From Thermoplasmatota archaeon (lineage in GTDB: Archaea; Thermoplasmatota; E2; UBA202; JdFR-43), in NCBI GenBank assembly GCA_029258955.1, contig JAPDJT010000022.1, positions 1-49,552 on the forward strand: a stretch of 49,552 bases of DNA, in the 5' to 3' direction. This document shows, in pieces, positions 16,341 through 27,240 of the stretch (position 1 is the stretch's first letter; each line of letters opens with the position of its first letter). A model generated the notes under the pieces. The model had not been told where the DNA came from. It saw only the letters and a program-made list of their open reading frames with translations, and made no database searches. The position numbers and the translations under genes were made by a program.

Positions 16341-16356
16341 TTTTAGGAATTGAATA
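16341..16356 (+). repeat. 16-bp direct repeat, right copy
   Basis: An exact second copy of TTTTAGGAATTGAATA, 99 bp after the first, on the far side of the dispersed repeat. Confidence 0.6.
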
Positions 16357-16388
16357 ATGACATGTTTAAAGCCCACCTCCATATAAGC

Positions 16389-16558
16389 ATGAAGGAAGCG
16401 GTAAAGAATGTAAAAGTAGCTATTGAAGCATCTGCAAACTATAGCTACTTGTAGATGCTTTAGCAAAAGAAGGCTATGGTTTTAGTGGCAGATTTAACAA
16501 GAGGAAACTGCTATAACATCTTTTCATCTTTAGATATCATCGAAAAATTAATGGAGTG
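16389..16558 (+). pseudogene. IS110-like transposase fragment
   Basis: From an ATG at 16389 the frame reads MKEAVKNVKVAIEASANYSYL and is then broken by stops. Other frames continue with LAKEGYG and VLVADLTRGN. This order matches the region of IS110-family transposases around their conserved Glu (VxxEAxxxYxxLxxxLxxxGYxVxLxxP). Nothing of the rest of a roughly 300-400-residue transposase is visible, so this is at most a short relic. Confidence 0.35.
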
Positions 16559-16615
16559 AAGTATTGGCGAGTAAATTCTCTTCTTGCAATAATTGCCAAT
16601 GATAGCCATTTCATT
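16550..16615 (-). repeat. dispersed palindromic repeat, reverse copy beside tRNA-Leu
   Basis: On the minus strand: AATGAAATGGCTATCATTGGC, CAATTATTGCAAGAAGAG, AATTTACTCGCCAATAC and a TCCATT end. Confidence 0.6.
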
Positions 16616-16642
16616 CATTTATCAACAGACTCTATAAAAATA

Positions 16643-16727
16643 TGCGAGGGGCCGGATTTGAACCGGCGACGGCCTACGCCAGCAGATCTTGAGTCTGCCG
16701 CCTTGGACCTGGCTTGGCTACCCTCGC
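16643..16727 (-). tRNA. tRNA-Leu (anticodon CAA)
   Basis: An 85-nt class II tRNA on the minus strand: acceptor GCGAGGG/CCCTCGC (written through the CCGG-rich T-arm), anticodon stem GCAGA/TCTGC with loop CTCAAGA (anticodon CAA), a long variable arm (GGCGTAGGCCGTC region) and T-loop TTCAAAT. The discriminator is A and no CCA is encoded. The long variable arm is diagnostic for Leu or Ser, and the CAA anticodon makes it Leu. Confidence 0.92.
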
Positions 16728-16764
16728 TCATTCATAATATACCTTAGAATTTTTAATTTTATCG

Positions 16765-17691
16765 CTACTCGACTTGTTCAAAAGTGCATTCATCTACGCT
16801 TTTGTCTTCTCTTAGCCTTTTAAAAGCTGGTGCTCTAAGCTCATTATCTTTTGTTATTTCTAAATATTCTACTTCTGCAACAAATTTTGGCTTAACCCAT
16901 ATAACATTTTCTGGAGCATTTTCTGGATTAACAACTGGAGGAGAATCAACTTTCTCAAATTTTTTGAGCATGTAGTTCATGAGCTCTTCATCAAATCCCG
17001 TTCCAACTTTTCCAATGTAATAGAGTTTGCCATCCTTCCATAATGCCATTGCTAAAGCACTTATTTCTCTTATTTCTTGGGTATATCCAACTATAACAAC
17101 ATCTATTGTTTTTGTATTCTTTATTTTAAGCCATTCTTTCCTTCTTTCTCCTGGATAATATTTGCTTCCCAGCTTTTTTGCAATTACTCCTTCCATATCC
17201 CTTTTTATAATTTCTTTCCATAATGCCTCACCATTTGGCGTAGAAAAAATTAATTCCAAATGCGCAGATTTTTCAAATAAATCATTCAATATTTCTTTTC
17301 TTTCTTCCAATGGCTTCTCTATCAAACTTTTTCCATCAATTTCGAGAATATCAAAAATAACATATGTTGCAGGAATAAGCTTGGCTTTAATTTCTATAAT
17401 GAATTCATTATCTATATGCTCTCTTTTTTGCAATAAATAAAAATCTGGAATGCCTTCCTTATTATAGCAAACTATCTCCCCATCAAAAACCATTCCTTTA
17501 TATTTTTTCAATTCTTGACAAATGAAAGGATATCTTTTCCTTATATTCTTCTCCCTTCTATTGAATAAATTCACCTCTTCATTTATTTCTGCAATGCATC
17601 TTGTTCCATCGAGTTTTGGCTCAAATATGTAATCTTTACTTCTAAGTAATTCTTTTGTGCCTTTCTTGCATAGCATTGGTAAATATTTCAT
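16765..17691 (-). CDS. ligD: ATP-dependent DNA ligase, LigD ligase domain type
   Basis: A 308-residue ligase with the nucleotidyltransferase motif I EPKLDGTR (active-site Lys about 26), motif III FDGEIVCY, motif IV region MEGVIAKKLGSKYYPGERRKEWLKIK (motifs IV and V), and an OB-fold domain from about residue 205. The size and motifs match the stand-alone ligase domain of bacterial LigD, with no polymerase/primase or phosphoesterase domain attached. Its start overlaps the end of ku by 4 bp, so it forms a two-gene non-homologous end-joining operon. It would seal breaks held by Ku. Confidence 0.92.
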   Translation of the reverse strand: MKYLPMLCKKGTKELLRSKDYIFEPKLDGTRCIAEINEEVNLFNRREKNIRKRYPFICQELKKYKGMVFDGEIVCYNKEGIPDFYLLQKREHIDNEFIIEIKAKLIPATYVIFDILEIDGKSLIEKPLEERKEILNDLFEKSAHLELIFSTPNGEALWKEIIKRDMEGVIAKKLGSKYYPGERRKEWLKIKNTKTIDVVIVGYTQEIREISALAMALWKDGKLYYIGKVGTGFDEELMNYMLKKFEKVDSPPVVNPENAPENVIWVKPKFVAEVEYLEITKDNELRAPAFKRLREDKSVDECTFEQVE

Positions 17692-18449
17692 TTTTCAATG
17701 CTTGCTTTTAAAGCTTCCATTAAACTAATTTCTTCCTCCTTTGGCTTTGCTTCCTCAATTTTAACTTCTTCTCCAGCCATCTTCTTCTTTACCAGTTCTT
17801 TCAATTCTTCAATAAATGTATCTTTGTATTTACTCAAATCAAATTTCTCGTTGTAATATTTCTGTATAAGAAGTCTTCCTAATTCCTTTTCTTTTTCGCT
17901 AATTTCTGGAACTTCATCTAGATTTTCAAGCTCATTAACATCTCTTATTTCATCATAATAATGAAGGATTGAAAGAAGCAAGCCCTTTTTATATGGTTGT
18001 ATTGCGCAAAGATATTCCTTATTTTTTATTACTACTTTTCCTATTGCAGCTTTTTTCATTTCTTCCAAAAGTTCTCTAAGCAGGAAGAAAGCTTTATCTC
18101 TCTTTTTTTGAGGAATCATATAATAATGCTTTTCATAATAAACAGGATCAATTTGCTCTAAATCAACAAACTCATATATTTCCAGCGTATCAGTTCTCTT
18201 AGGCTTTAACTTCTTTATTTCTTCAGTATCTAAAATGAAATAGCTCTTTTTCTCAAATTCTAAACCCATTACAACATTATCCTTAGAAAGTTCTTCTCCA
18301 TGCTCACAAACCATTTTATAGTGGACTGGAACAACATGTTCTTTACAGAGCATTCTAAAGCTAACTTGCTTTGATTTTGTGGCAGAGTAAATTTTGACTG
18401 GAATGTTTACCAAGCCCCAGCTTATGCTTCCGCTCCAGCTCGCTCTCAT
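17688..18449 (-). CDS. ku: Ku protein, prokaryotic type
   Basis: A 253-residue Ku homolog. The N-terminus RASWSGSISWGLVNIPVKIYSATKS is the hallmark of bacterial/archaeal Ku. The core (FRMLCKEHVVPVHYKMVCEHGEEL, EFEKKSYFILDTEEI) forms the DNA-encircling beta barrel, and the C-terminal 60 residues are a charged tail. The ATG at 18449 is preferred over a TTG at 18452, as a TATA-like TTTTTATAAAAG sits about 25 bp upstream. Ku homodimers bind DNA ends and recruit LigD. No separate polymerase or phosphoesterase gene of the NHEJ set is in the window. Confidence 0.93.
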   Translation of the reverse strand: MRASWSGSISWGLVNIPVKIYSATKSKQVSFRMLCKEHVVPVHYKMVCEHGEELSKDNVVMGLEFEKKSYFILDTEEIKKLKPKRTDTLEIYEFVDLEQIDPVYYEKHYYMIPQKKRDKAFFLLRELLEEMKKAAIGKVVIKNKEYLCAIQPYKKGLLLSILHYYDEIRDVNELENLDEVPEISEKEKELGRLLIQKYYNEKFDLSKYKDTFIEELKELVKKKMAGEEVKIEEAKPKEEEISLMEALKASIEK

Positions 18450-18504
18450 CAATTTTATTTACTTCCTTTTATAAAAACTTTTATTTATATAATACAGGTT
18501 GTAT

Positions 18505-18602
18505 ATGAAAGAAGGTTGGCTTGCCATTGTTGCATAGTTGTTGGAATAATAGTTGTTACCTCACAATTTTCAATCATGCAATAATAGCCTATCCTTTCAT
18601 TT
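18505..18602. repeat. dispersed palindromic repeat, two opposed partial copies
   Basis: A forward left half (ATGAAAGAAGGTTGGC, TGCCATTGTTGCATAG) is followed by a reverse copy (minus strand AAATGAAAGGATAGGC, CTATTATTGCATGATTG, GGTAACAACTATTATTCC). This head-to-head arrangement fills the gap between ku and the MBF1 gene. Confidence 0.5.
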
Positions 18603-18656
18603 GTTCAATGCCCCTCTTAATTGCAAAAATTCTTAATGTGCTATCCATTTATTATC

Positions 18657-19109
18657 ATGAAATGTGAGATTTGTGGCAGAGAAGCTAAGTTAAGAAGAGC
18701 TTTAGTTGAAGGTGTTGAAATGCTTGTCTGCCAAGAATGTAGTAGATATGGAATTGTTTTGCCTGAAAAAAGAGCTTTTGTTCCAAAACCAAAGAAAAAG
18801 CCATTGCCATATTCAAAAGATGTTTTTGAAGAAATGGATAAAGATTTGGTGCCAGATTGGGGAAAGAAAATAAGAGAGGCAAGAGAAAGAAAAGGACTAA
18901 GTAGAGAGCAACTTGGAGCTATGGTGGGAGAAAAAACAACAACTATTGCAAAAATTGAAAATGAAGAACTGCGCCCGACAGATGAAACAGTTAAGAAATT
19001 AGAGAAAGTGCTGGAAATAAAATTATTCCAAGAAGTTGGGAAAGCTTTGATTAAATCAAAAGGCACTCGCCCCTTGACTATAGGGGATTTACTTAAAAAT
19101 GCAAAATGA
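18657..19109 (+). CDS. MBF1-like transcription factor (zinc ribbon plus HTH)
   Basis: A 150-residue archaeal multiprotein-bridging-factor-1 homolog. The N-terminal zinc ribbon has CEICG (C3, C6) and CQEC (about C29, C32), a linker rich in Lys and Pro follows, then a Cro/C1-type helix-turn-helix (residues about 73-125: IREARERKGLSREQLGAMVGEKTTTIAKIENEELRPTDETVKKLE, described here by position). The start at 18657 was chosen because it begins the zinc ribbon; the 12 upstream codons lie in the repeat-rich gap. The end overlaps sua5 by 11 bp. Confidence 0.88.
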   Translation: MKCEICGREAKLRRALVEGVEMLVCQECSRYGIVLPEKRAFVPKPKKKPLPYSKDVFEEMDKDLVPDWGKKIREARERKGLSREQLGAMVGEKTTTIAKIENEELRPTDETVKKLEKVLEIKLFQEVGKALIKSKGTRPLTIGDLLKNAK

Positions 19110-19698
19110 AATAAGAAAAGCTATTAAGTTGCTTAAGCAAGGAGAACTAATTGTTTATCCTACAGATACTTTATATGGTTTAGGAGCAGACATTTTTAAT
19201 GAAGAAGCTATCAAAAAAGTTTATGAGGTGAAAAAAAGACCTTTTGATTTGCCTTTATCAATAGCTATAGCCAGTGTGGATGAAATAAATGAATATGCAT
19301 ATATGAATGAGATTGCATATAAAATTGCTCGTGAATTCCTTCCCGGGGCAATAACAATTATTTTAAAAAAGAGGAAAGTAATTCCAGATATAATTGCAAA
19401 AGAAAAAATAGGTATAAGGATACCAGCAAATGAAATTGCTTTAAAAATAGCAAAAGAATTGCCTATAACAGCAACGAGCGCCAACATACATGGAAAAAAT
19501 CCCCCTAAGGAAATAAAAGAGGCTAAGGAACAATTGGGGAATAAAATTGCTCTATATATAGATGGAGGAAAGTTACCAGGAAAACCGTCGACAATTGTGG
19601 ATGTTTCTGAAGGAAAAATTAAAATTATAAGGGAGGGAGCAATAAGGAGAGGGGAAATATGGAAAATTATGAAGAATATAAGGAAGCGGGAAGAATAG
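19099..19698 (+). CDS. sua5: threonylcarbamoyl-AMP synthase (Sua5/YrdC)
   Basis: A 199-residue YrdC-domain enzyme that makes L-threonylcarbamoyl-adenylate from Thr, bicarbonate and ATP for t6A37 in tRNA. Visible are YPTDTLYGLGAD (about 20-31), the KKRPFDLPLS lysine/arginine motif (about 47-56), LPGAITIIL, GIRIPAN and TSANIHGK (about 128-135). It consists of the YrdC domain only, without the C-terminal Sua5 domain of longer archaeal enzymes. It is co-transcribed with the MBF1 gene and metAP (overlaps of 11 and 40 bp). The KEOPS subunit Cgi121 at 4.5 kb acts in the next step. Confidence 0.9.
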   Translation: MQNEIRKAIKLLKQGELIVYPTDTLYGLGADIFNEEAIKKVYEVKKRPFDLPLSIAIASVDEINEYAYMNEIAYKIAREFLPGAITIILKKRKVIPDIIAKEKIGIRIPANEIALKIAKELPITATSANIHGKNPPKEIKEAKEQLGNKIALYIDGGKLPGKPSTIVDVSEGKIKIIREGAIRRGEIWKIMKNIRKREE

Positions 19699-20519
19699 CG
19701 AGAGATGCTTTAAAGCTGGGGATTAAAAATATAAAGGAAGGAAAAAGTTATTTAGAGTTGGCAGAAGAAATTGAAGAATATATAAAAAGAAAAGCTGGTT
19801 TAGCTTTTCCAGTAAATATATCTGTTAACAGCACAGCTGCTCATTATACGCCAGCAAAACATGACGAGCTTGTTTTTGAAAAAGGAGATGTTGTGAAGAT
19901 AGATGTTGGAGCACATGTTAATGGTTGCATAGGAGATACAGCAAGAACAGTTGAAATAGGAACAAAAAAATATGAAAAACTCATAGAATCAGCTGAAAAA
20001 GCTCTGGAAGAAGCTATAAAAATGGCAAGAGATGGTGTTAAAGTTTCAGAAATTGGAAAGAAAATCGAAGAATGCATTGCCAAATATGGATTTAAGCCAG
20101 TTAAAAACTTGCAAGGACATTCTTTGGAAAGGTATAATCTTCATGCTGGTTTATCTATTCCAAATTTTGACAATAAAAGTCAAAAAAAACTTAAGGCGGG
20201 GCAAGTAGTTGCCATCGAACCATTTGCAACAGATGGAGCAGGAATTGTTGTAGATGCTGGAATAGGAAATATTTACAGAATAGCAAAAAATTCTCCATTT
20301 ATAAGCCAAATAAGAAAAAAATTCTCTTCCCTACCATTTGCAGAAAGATGGCTATACGAAATTTATGGAGAAAAAACACAGTCCAAACTAATATTCTTTA
20401 TTAGAAGGGGGTTAATAGTTCCATACTACAAGCTGGTTGATATGCAGGGAGGAATAGTGGCACAGGCAGAACATACTTTGCTTATAAAAGAGGATGGTTG
20501 TGAAGTGCTGACTATTTGA
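19659..20519 (+). CDS. map: methionine aminopeptidase, type II
   Basis: A 286-residue metallopeptidase removing the initiator methionine. The metal ligands of the pita-bread fold are visible: Asp in KIDVGAHVNG (about 82), Asp in GDTARTVEI (about 93), His in LQGHSLERY (about 153), Glu in VAIEPFAT (about 187) and Glu in AQAEHTLL (about 274). The insertion typical of type II enzymes lies between GAGIVVD and the C-terminus. The start overlaps the last 40 bp of sua5 in another frame, so they are translationally coupled. Confidence 0.93.
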   Translation: MENYEEYKEAGRIARDALKLGIKNIKEGKSYLELAEEIEEYIKRKAGLAFPVNISVNSTAAHYTPAKHDELVFEKGDVVKIDVGAHVNGCIGDTARTVEIGTKKYEKLIESAEKALEEAIKMARDGVKVSEIGKKIEECIAKYGFKPVKNLQGHSLERYNLHAGLSIPNFDNKSQKKLKAGQVVAIEPFATDGAGIVVDAGIGNIYRIAKNSPFISQIRKKFSSLPFAERWLYEIYGEKTQSKLIFFIRRGLIVPYYKLVDMQGGIVAQAEHTLLIKEDGCEVLTI

Positions 20520-20541
20520 ACAATGAAGACTAGATTACAAT

Positions 20542-20613
20542 AAATGAAATGGATGTTGTCGTAGTAAATTCTCTTCAATGCGATAATAGCCAATGACAAT
20601 CTTTTCTTTCATT
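20542..20613 (-). repeat. dispersed palindromic repeat, reverse copy
   Basis: A full reverse copy. On the plus strand it is AAATGAAATGGATGTTGTCG, AGTAAATTCTCTTCAATGCG, ATAATAGCCAATGACAATC and TTTCTTTCATT. It fills most of the gap between map and panE. Confidence 0.65.
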
Positions 20614-20674
20614 CTGATTTTTTCATCAATCCAAAAGAACCAAAACTTAAATATGGTGGGAATATGGCGTTATA

Positions 20675-21574
20675 ATGAAATTCATTGTATATGGAGCGGG
20701 CGCCCTTGGCTCCCTATTTGGCGCTTTGCTTTCAACAAAGCATGATGTTTTGCTTGTTGGAAGAGAAGAGCATATAAAGGCAATAGAAAAAAATGGTTTA
20801 AAAATAGAAGGAGCAACAAAAGGAATTTTTTATCCAAAAGTAAAATGGGATGGAAGTAGGTATGATGTTGTTTTACTTACTACAAAATCATATGATACAA
20901 GAAAAGCTGTTAAGGAAATAAAGGAAAAATTTGGAAAAATAGCTGTTCTGTCCCTCCAAAACGGATTGAGGAATGAAGAAATTATTGCTGAAGAAATGGG
21001 AATGGAATATGCTTTGGGAGGAATAACAAGTCAAGGTGCAACATTTTTGCAAGCTGGAAAAATATACCATGCTGGAAAAGGAGAAACAGTTATAGGCGAG
21101 TTAAATGGAAAGATTACAGAAAGGATTAGAAAAATTGTAGATGCATTCAATGAATGTGGGATAGAAACAAAAATAAGTAGAAATATAAAGGAAGAGATAT
21201 GGAGAAAAGCCATTATTAACTCTGCTATAAATGGTTTAACTGCAGTATTGAGATGCAAAAATGGAGAAATCTTAAGAGATGCATATGCAGAAAAATTGCT
21301 TGAAGAAATTTGTAAAGAAGGTATAAGAGTAGCCAATGCTGAAGGTGTGGAAGTTGGTAATGAAGTTATACAAAAAGCGAAAGAAATTGCATATAAAACA
21401 GCAGATAACATATCCTCAATGCTTCAAGATATCTTAAAGGGGAAAAAGACAGAGGTTGAAGAAATAAATGGAGAAATTGTTAAAATAGCCAAAAAACATG
21501 GAATAGAAGCGCCTTTAAATGAATTTTTAACTTATGCCATAAAAGCAATGGAAAATGTGCGGCATCTGGGTTGA
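20675..21574 (+). CDS. panE: ketopantoate reductase (2-dehydropantoate 2-reductase)
   Basis: A 299-residue NAD(P)H-dependent reductase of the PanE/ApbA family. The N-terminal dinucleotide loop is GAGALGSLFGALLS (residues 7-20). The conserved TTKSYDT (about 70), SLQNGLRNEE (about 93, with the Asn-Gly of the family), the catalytic Lys in EIWRKAIINSAINGLTA (about 175) and the C-terminal SSMLQDILKGKKTEVEEINGEI region follow in order. It would reduce 2-dehydropantoate to pantoate for coenzyme A synthesis. Its last six codons overlap, antisense, the 3' end of the H/ACA RNA. Confidence 0.9.
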   Translation: MKFIVYGAGALGSLFGALLSTKHDVLLVGREEHIKAIEKNGLKIEGATKGIFYPKVKWDGSRYDVVLLTTKSYDTRKAVKEIKEKFGKIAVLSLQNGLRNEEIIAEEMGMEYALGGITSQGATFLQAGKIYHAGKGETVIGELNGKITERIRKIVDAFNECGIETKISRNIKEEIWRKAIINSAINGLTAVLRCKNGEILRDAYAEKLLEEICKEGIRVANAEGVEVGNEVIQKAKEIAYKTADNISSMLQDILKGKKTEVEEINGEIVKIAKKHGIEAPLNEFLTYAIKAMENVRHLG

Positions 21575-21676
21575 CCTGGCGGTCATCCTTTTATCCCGCA
21601 GGGGCCCGTAGATGCCGCTGTTGCTCCATGCTTGCACCTCTACTCATGGTTCGTAGAGGCCTTCGGATGGAGCAAT
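21556..21676 (-). ncRNA. two-hairpin H/ACA guide RNA
   Basis: A GC-rich island in AT-rich surroundings. On the minus strand, hairpin 1 (21675-21622) has lower stem TTGCTCCAT/ATGGAGCA, a pocket of CCGAAGG and TGCAAGC, and upper stem CCTCTAC/GTAGAGG closed by the loop GAACCATGA, a GA...UGA K-loop. ACA follows at 21621-21619. Hairpin 2 (21618-21559) has lower stem GCGGCATCT/AGATGCCGC, a pocket of ACGGGCC and TCAACCC, and upper stem CCTGCGG/CCGCCAGG capped by GATAAAAGGATGA, again GA...UGA. ACA follows at 21558-21556. Pocket-to-ACA distances are 15 and 16 nt, as required for pseudouridine guides. An AT-rich TATA-like element lies about 25 bp upstream. K-loop binding by L7Ae is known for this RNA class. 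Confidence 0.85.
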
Positions 21677-21703
21677 TAATAAATGTATTGTTGCATAAAA
21701 ATA

Positions 21704-23437
21704 TTACTTTGTTTTTGGTTTTCTTAAAAGAACAGCAATTACAGCTATAAAGAGGATTAAGGAAGAAACAATTACAATTTGTTTTACATCTTTTTCCCTT
21801 CCATGTTTTATTCCAAACAATTTCTCATCTGTTTTTTCAAAAATTATTCTTATCTGCTCCATGGCATCCTTATATTTTCCAGAATTTACCAATTTTTCTG
21901 CATATGCATAGTCATTCATTAATTTGCTTCCATTGACAATATTTTCCACTTCCACCCTTGCCTTGCATATACTCAAAGCTATCTGTGCAAGCAGTTCTTT
22001 TCCATATTCATCAAAACTTCTTATTTTCCTTTCAATGTTACATATTGTTTTGTAATAGCTTTCATTCCATATATCTTTTAAAATTTCTCTTTCATTTTCA
22101 TTAGCATTCAAATACAATTTTTGCATTAGATAAGCTTGCTTTTGCATTTCCATATCCACTACAGTTAAAATTTGTGGAGCTTTTCCCTTTTTAATAGCAA
22201 GCTCTTCCATTTTTTCATTTTCTTTTATAAGCACTTTTTCAACATTCCTAAAATTAACACCACCATGCCCAAATTTAGTAAGTAAAGCTACAGCTATTTC
22301 TGCAACTTCTCCATCTTTATAAGGCTCATAAATATCGCTATCGCATATATGAATCGGAACATAAATGCTAACGCATTGATCAGGGGCAAACCATGCCATA
22401 TATAAGTCATTATCTATGGGAATTTTGAAAATCATGGTTGCTTTTCTTTCTCCTTCACAAAATCCTCTTAGCCCTTCTAAATCATAAGAATGTAGTCTTG
22501 AAAGATTCATTAAATCCATAACAGTAATTTTTCCGTATTTTTGGCGTAGCATATCTAATATTTTGTTTTCCCATGCATAATACTCATAACTAACTTTTAT
22601 TCTTGCTGTTTTCCCATCGCAATCTTCAACATACACATAATAATAACCAACTTTTTCTCCCTTGCCTTCTTCTATCTTAACTTTATCTCCTAAAGGAAAC
22701 TGTCTAACAACAATAAAATCTTTTCCAATTTTTAAAATTCTTATACCTAATGTACCACCAAGCCTAACAATTTGCCATTTCCTAACAACTCCTTCATATA
22801 CTCTGTCAAAATTTGATGCAATTGTTACTCTTTTAAGCACTCTTGTATGCCACAATTGCTTAGGATAATTCGACATAACAGCCAAATCCTTTACTTCTTC
22901 TTTTACAAAATGAATTGCATCTGCTTCAATAACATATGCTTTATCTTTTCCAACAACAAACAAATTTTCTCCTATGCCAGGAGCATGCATTTTAACAACT
23001 TCTTCTAAATCACCTACAGCTTCTTCCACACTGCTTGCATTCTGGGCAGCATAACGAAGCCAGTCAAAATCATCCCATGCATATTTTGTTGGATTTATAT
23101 AATAAGTTGGAGAATCGGCATCCCCATATGCAATTCCTGCATCACTCAGCAACATGCCTGCCTTTATTATATTTGGGGGAGTATCTCCAAGTGTAGCTAC
23201 TCCAATTAGCTTATGTTTTATTGTATATGGAATGTTATATCCTTTCCAAGGGTGATGATATGAATATTGATAACCCTTATCAACCATAAAAACAACTTGT
23301 AAACCTGGCCTAGAAGGATCGCGGACTTTCATGAAGAGATTATAATTTCCAGCGGTTGCATCATTCATAACAATAACATCCTTACATGCAGATGCTACAG
23401 GAAGGAATAGAATGAATAGAATGAGTAATTTTTTCAT
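21704..23437 (-). CDS. secreted C69-like Ntn-hydrolase peptidase, membrane-anchored
   Basis: A 577-residue protein. A signal peptide (about 1-17, KKLLILFILFLPVASA) ends right before Cys18, which would become the N-terminal nucleophile of an Ntn-hydrolase: the mature protein starts CKDVIVMNDATAGNYNLF, like peptidase family C69/acyltransferase-type enzymes. Further family marks are the Arg-Asp after MKV and the VIEADAIHFV and VMSNYP segments. A C-terminal helix (about 550-570) followed by basic residues anchors it outside the membrane. The start at 23437 was chosen over 23452 because of a TATA box (CTTTATTTTATG) about 23 bp upstream. It probably digests dipeptides or amides outside the cell. 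Confidence 0.75.
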   Translation of the reverse strand: MKKLLILFILFLPVASACKDVIVMNDATAGNYNLFMKVRDPSRPGLQVVFMVDKGYQYSYHHPWKGYNIPYTIKHKLIGVATLGDTPPNIIKAGMLLSDAGIAYGDADSPTYYINPTKYAWDDFDWLRYAAQNASSVEEAVGDLEEVVKMHAPGIGENLFVVGKDKAYVIEADAIHFVKEEVKDLAVMSNYPKQLWHTRVLKRVTIASNFDRVYEGVVRKWQIVRLGGTLGIRILKIGKDFIVVRQFPLGDKVKIEEGKGEKVGYYYVYVEDCDGKTARIKVSYEYYAWENKILDMLRQKYGKITVMDLMNLSRLHSYDLEGLRGFCEGERKATMIFKIPIDNDLYMAWFAPDQCVSIYVPIHICDSDIYEPYKDGEVAEIAVALLTKFGHGGVNFRNVEKVLIKENEKMEELAIKKGKAPQILTVVDMEMQKQAYLMQKLYLNANENEREILKDIWNESYYKTICNIERKIRSFDEYGKELLAQIALSICKARVEVENIVNGSKLMNDYAYAEKLVNSGKYKDAMEQIRIIFEKTDEKLFGIKHGREKDVKQIVIVSSLILFIAVIAVLLRKPKTK

Positions 23438-23570
23438 CGAAAAATAATGCAATCATAAAATAAAGTATTTTTGTTTTAAATGAAAAAGGATACTGCATTT
23501 GCTGATGATGCATTTCTTTATCATTGTTATTATTCTTTAAAAAATTGGGTACACCGAATAAATTCGATTA

Positions 23571-23640
23571 AATGAAAGATTGGTTATCATTGGCTTTATT
23601 GCACGGAAGAAGATCTGCCATGACAATATCTCAATTCATT
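23571..23640 (+). repeat. dispersed palindromic repeat, forward full copy
   Basis: Best-preserved type of copy: AATGAAAGATTGGTTATC, CATTGGCTTTATTGCACGG, and the right end GCCATGACAATATCTC with TTCATT. The two ends are imperfect inverted repeats (TTATCATTGGC against TTGTCATGGC). A weaker fragment lies at about 23480-23545. Confidence 0.65.
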
Positions 23641-23687
23641 AATTATCCAAGAATAATAAAAAAGTAAAATAAAAAGGGAAAAAGGCA

Positions 23688-27050
<3,363 letters not shown>

Positions 27051-27110
27051 AAAGGAAAATGGGAATGACACCAGTTTATTCTTTTATTTTCTAATTTGGT
27101 CCAAAATTAA

Positions 27111-27178
27111 AATGAATTGGAATGTTGTTATAGCAAATTTCTCCGTGCAATAGCAAATGGCGACTATTTCTTTCATTT
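27111..27178 (-). repeat. dispersed palindromic repeat, reverse copy
   Basis: On the plus strand: AATGAATTGGAATGTTG, TTATAGCAAATTTCTCCG, TGCAATAGCAAATGGCG and TTTCTTTCATTT. A right-end fragment with CAACGACATGACATTTTCATT follows at about 27203-27237. Confidence 0.6.
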
Positions 27179-27240
27179 GTTCTTTCTAATCAGCACAATT
27201 GAAAAGGATATTGCAACGACATGACATTTTCATTTATTTT

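Noticed and set aside
21556-21676. Rho-independent-type terminator or tRNA-like element in the GC-rich island
   Set aside because: There are two separate hairpins with internal pockets, K-loops and ACA boxes on the minus strand, and no tRNA cloverleaf or T-run.
23480-23545. Box C/D sRNA suspected from a TGATGAT sequence
   Set aside because: No box D CUGA at a suitable distance and no terminal stem; it is more likely a repeat fragment.
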